A DNA stretch of 7,875 nt from an uncultured Clostridium sp. GTDB taxonomy: Bacteria > Bacillota > Clostridia > TANB77 > CAG-508. Position 1 is the first letter of the stretch, and each line of letters opens with the position of its first letter. Location: assembly GCA_947643945.1 (NCBI GenBank), contig CANRXN010000037.1:1-7875 (forward strand). The letters run 5' to 3'. Position numbers and translations under genes: made by a program. The notes below the pieces were generated by a model. That model was not told the DNA's origin. It made no database searches and saw nothing but the letters and a program-made list of their open reading frames with translations. This document shows, in pieces, positions 6,532-7,875 of the stretch.

Positions 6532-7784
6532 TTAATCTAAATGATAAAACTTTTTATATAGTTCTCTTGCTGTTTTAGGGCAATCTACTCCTGCTAAATC
6601 TGCATTCTTAACAGGAGCAAATTCTTCTTCTCTTTTTACACGAAGAATTGCCATTTCGTCTACTTCACCAAAGGCATCAAATAAGAAAGCTTCAAATTTG
6701 TAAGCATTTGGTGAATCTGGTACAACTAGGTTCCCTTCTTTATCTAAGTAAGTTGCCTTTTTGTAAGCTACATGATATGGTAAAGGATTGGCTCCCATTC
6801 TTTCTACTGCTTCTACACTAAATAAGTTACAAAGAAGGTGAGATTCACCATAAAGTAATTCTCCATTTTCGTCTGTTGCTTCTGCCATTTCTTCTGTAAT
6901 TTCAGAATATTCAATTACATTTGGTTTTCCATTTCGTTTGCAAAATACGCCTACTTTTTCTTGTGGATTTGCTTTTACAGCTGATTTACAAGCAACGGTT
7001 ACTTTTTTGTCAATGGCAATTCCCATTAGGACAGGATCTACCATTTTTACTAAGCAGTTGTCAACGCCACCAATAAATACCCATTCCATTCCCATTTCTT
7101 TCATTTTTTTAGTCATTCCACTTTTTACTAGGGATTCATAAATTCCACCATGACCATCTGCTGCTTCTTTAATTAGTCCGTCTTCTCCTATTAATATTTT
7201 TCCTTCTGTGTCTATCATTGGTAGTTCCCCTTGAATAAAGAAAAATATGTTTTTGTCTTTTTGGTAACCAAAATATCTATTTTTTTCAAAAAATTCTACG
7301 GTTTCTTTGTTGTTTTCCTTGCTTGTCATAACAAACCAAGGAATGGTGACACCATATTTTTTGCCTTCTTCTTTTAGTCCATCACATAATAGTTCAAATA
7401 GTGATTTATGAGAATCTAATCCTATGTCATAAGTTCCTTTTGGACCGTTTGTGTCCGTAATCTTGTTCCTTGTCCTCCGGCCATGGTGACTGCTGCTAGT
7501 TTTCCTTCTTTGATTGCTTTTTTCCCTATATTTTCGTAGTATTTGTAGTCGTCATATAGTTTGCTTTTGTCTAAATATTCGATTGGTGTGATTTTATCGT
7601 TTTCTTTTTTTTCTGTTTTTTTCGTTTTTTGATATAGACTATTGATTAGTTCAAAATCAATTTGTTCTATTTGTTTTAATAATTCCTTCTTATGTGCTTC
7701 GTCTAAACTTTCGTAGTGGTTTAATAAGTGCTCTTGCCCATATTTTTTTAAAATATTTTGTAATTCTTCTTTTTTTGCGTCCAT
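6532..7784 (-). CDS. UAP1-like UDP-sugar pyrophosphorylase, needing two +1 frameshifts at CGG
   Basis: UDPGP-family enzymes make UDP-sugars from UTP and a sugar-1-phosphate. The first frame (7422-7784) starts at ATG 7782-7784 behind AAAGGAG, has a charged N-terminus, then VTMAGGQGTRL (residues 99-109), the nucleotide-binding loop. It meets a TAG at 7422-7424. Reading GGN after skipping the C of CGG at 7455-7457 and again at 7445-7447 gives RLGHKGPKGTYDIGL, the family signature, and continues to 6532. Later motifs follow: WFVMTSKEN, FFIQGELP, ADGHGG, GGVDN, VIEYSEI and VKREEEFAPVKN. The last resembles eukaryotic UDP-N-acetylglucosamine pyrophosphorylase more than GalU, so UDP-GlcNAc or UDP-glucose are both possible products. 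The repaired length is 416 residues, normal for bacterial members. The frame after 7447 lacks a good start until ATG 7327-7329. The adjacent pgcA fits sugar-1-phosphate supply. Confidence 0.9.
7445..7457 (-). other. Two putative +1 frameshift sites 10 bases apart in the pyrophosphorylase gene
   Basis: The coding strand reads TTA CGG ACA in the zero frame. Skipping the first C gives GGA CAC AAA CGG TCC, which would stop at TGA 7427-7429. Skipping the C of this second CGG gives GGT CCA AAA GGA ACT. The result, R-L-G-H-K-G-P-K-G-T, is the conserved GTRLGxxxPKG motif with correct spacing. A net two-base insertion is the alternative reading. Confidence 0.55.
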
Positions 7785-7811
7785 GGTTTTCTCCTTTTTT
7801 TATTTACAAAT

Positions 7812-7841
7812 AACAGATAATAAATTTTATTATTATCTGTT
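7812..7841. promoter_or_regulatory. 12-bp perfect palindrome in the leader of the pyrophosphorylase gene
   Basis: AACAGATAATAA (7812-7823) and its exact complement (7830-7841) flank a 6-bp centre. It begins 4 bp downstream of the -10 box, so it covers the predicted transcription start. This placement fits a repressor operator or a leader hairpin upstream of the AAAGGAG site. Confidence 0.5.
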
Positions 7842-7844
7842 CTA

Positions 7845-7873
7845 TTTATACACTATTTTAAAAAAATTAGCAA
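7845..7873 (-). promoter_or_regulatory. Promoter of the pyrophosphorylase gene
   Basis: The -35 box TTGCTA (7868-7873), a 17-bp spacer and the -10 box TATAAA (7845-7850) lie 61 bp upstream of the ATG. The -35 is identical to that of the SRP RNA promoter. Confidence 0.7.
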
Positions 7874-7875
7874 CT

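Overview
The window looks like AT-rich Firmicutes, most likely Clostridia. Evidence: A/T-rich intergenic DNA, strong AAGGAGG-type ribosome binding sites, TTGNNN-17-TATAAT promoters, and the order tadA - SRP RNA - dnaX. Bacillus subtilis and relatives have the same order, usually followed by ybaB and recR, which would lie beyond position 1 here. All genes are on the minus strand except a TtcA-family gene at 3884-4588.

Layout from low to high coordinates: dnaX (53-1697); SRP RNA (1741-1880) with its own promoter; a long imperfect palindrome and a terminator-like hairpin (1976-2135); a one-helix membrane protein of unknown function (2205-2942) in an operon with tadA (2991-3515); tRNA-Arg(CCT) with promoter and terminator (3688-3838); the divergent TtcA-family gene; a 43-bp near-perfect REP-like hairpin (4578-4669) between convergent genes; phosphoglucomutase pgcA (4678-6402); a bidirectional terminator; and a UAP1-like UDP-sugar pyrophosphorylase (6532-7784) with a palindrome just after its promoter. 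The last two genes together would take glucose-6-phosphate or another hexose phosphate towards a UDP-sugar.

The main discovery candidate is a codon-specific +1 frameshift. Both dnaX and the pyrophosphorylase gene are out of frame as written. I scanned every gene for CGG on its coding strand and found about 21 occurrences. About 18 are out of frame and harmless. The only three in frame (1443-1445, 7455-7457, 7445-7447) sit exactly where a +1 shift is needed. Skipping the C of each CGG and reading the following GGN as glycine restores both proteins at full length (547 and 416 residues) through conserved motifs. One rule, 'in-frame CGG is skipped by one base', repairs everything. This suggests CGG is unassigned or starved in this organism and acts as a +1 frameshift site. 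The other Arg codons are used normally. TadA-made inosine-34 tRNA-Arg would read CGU, CGC and CGA but not CGG, and the tRNA-Arg seen here reads AGG, so the window contains no reader for CGG. Sequencing error or pseudogenes remain alternatives, but the exact codon link argues against random error.
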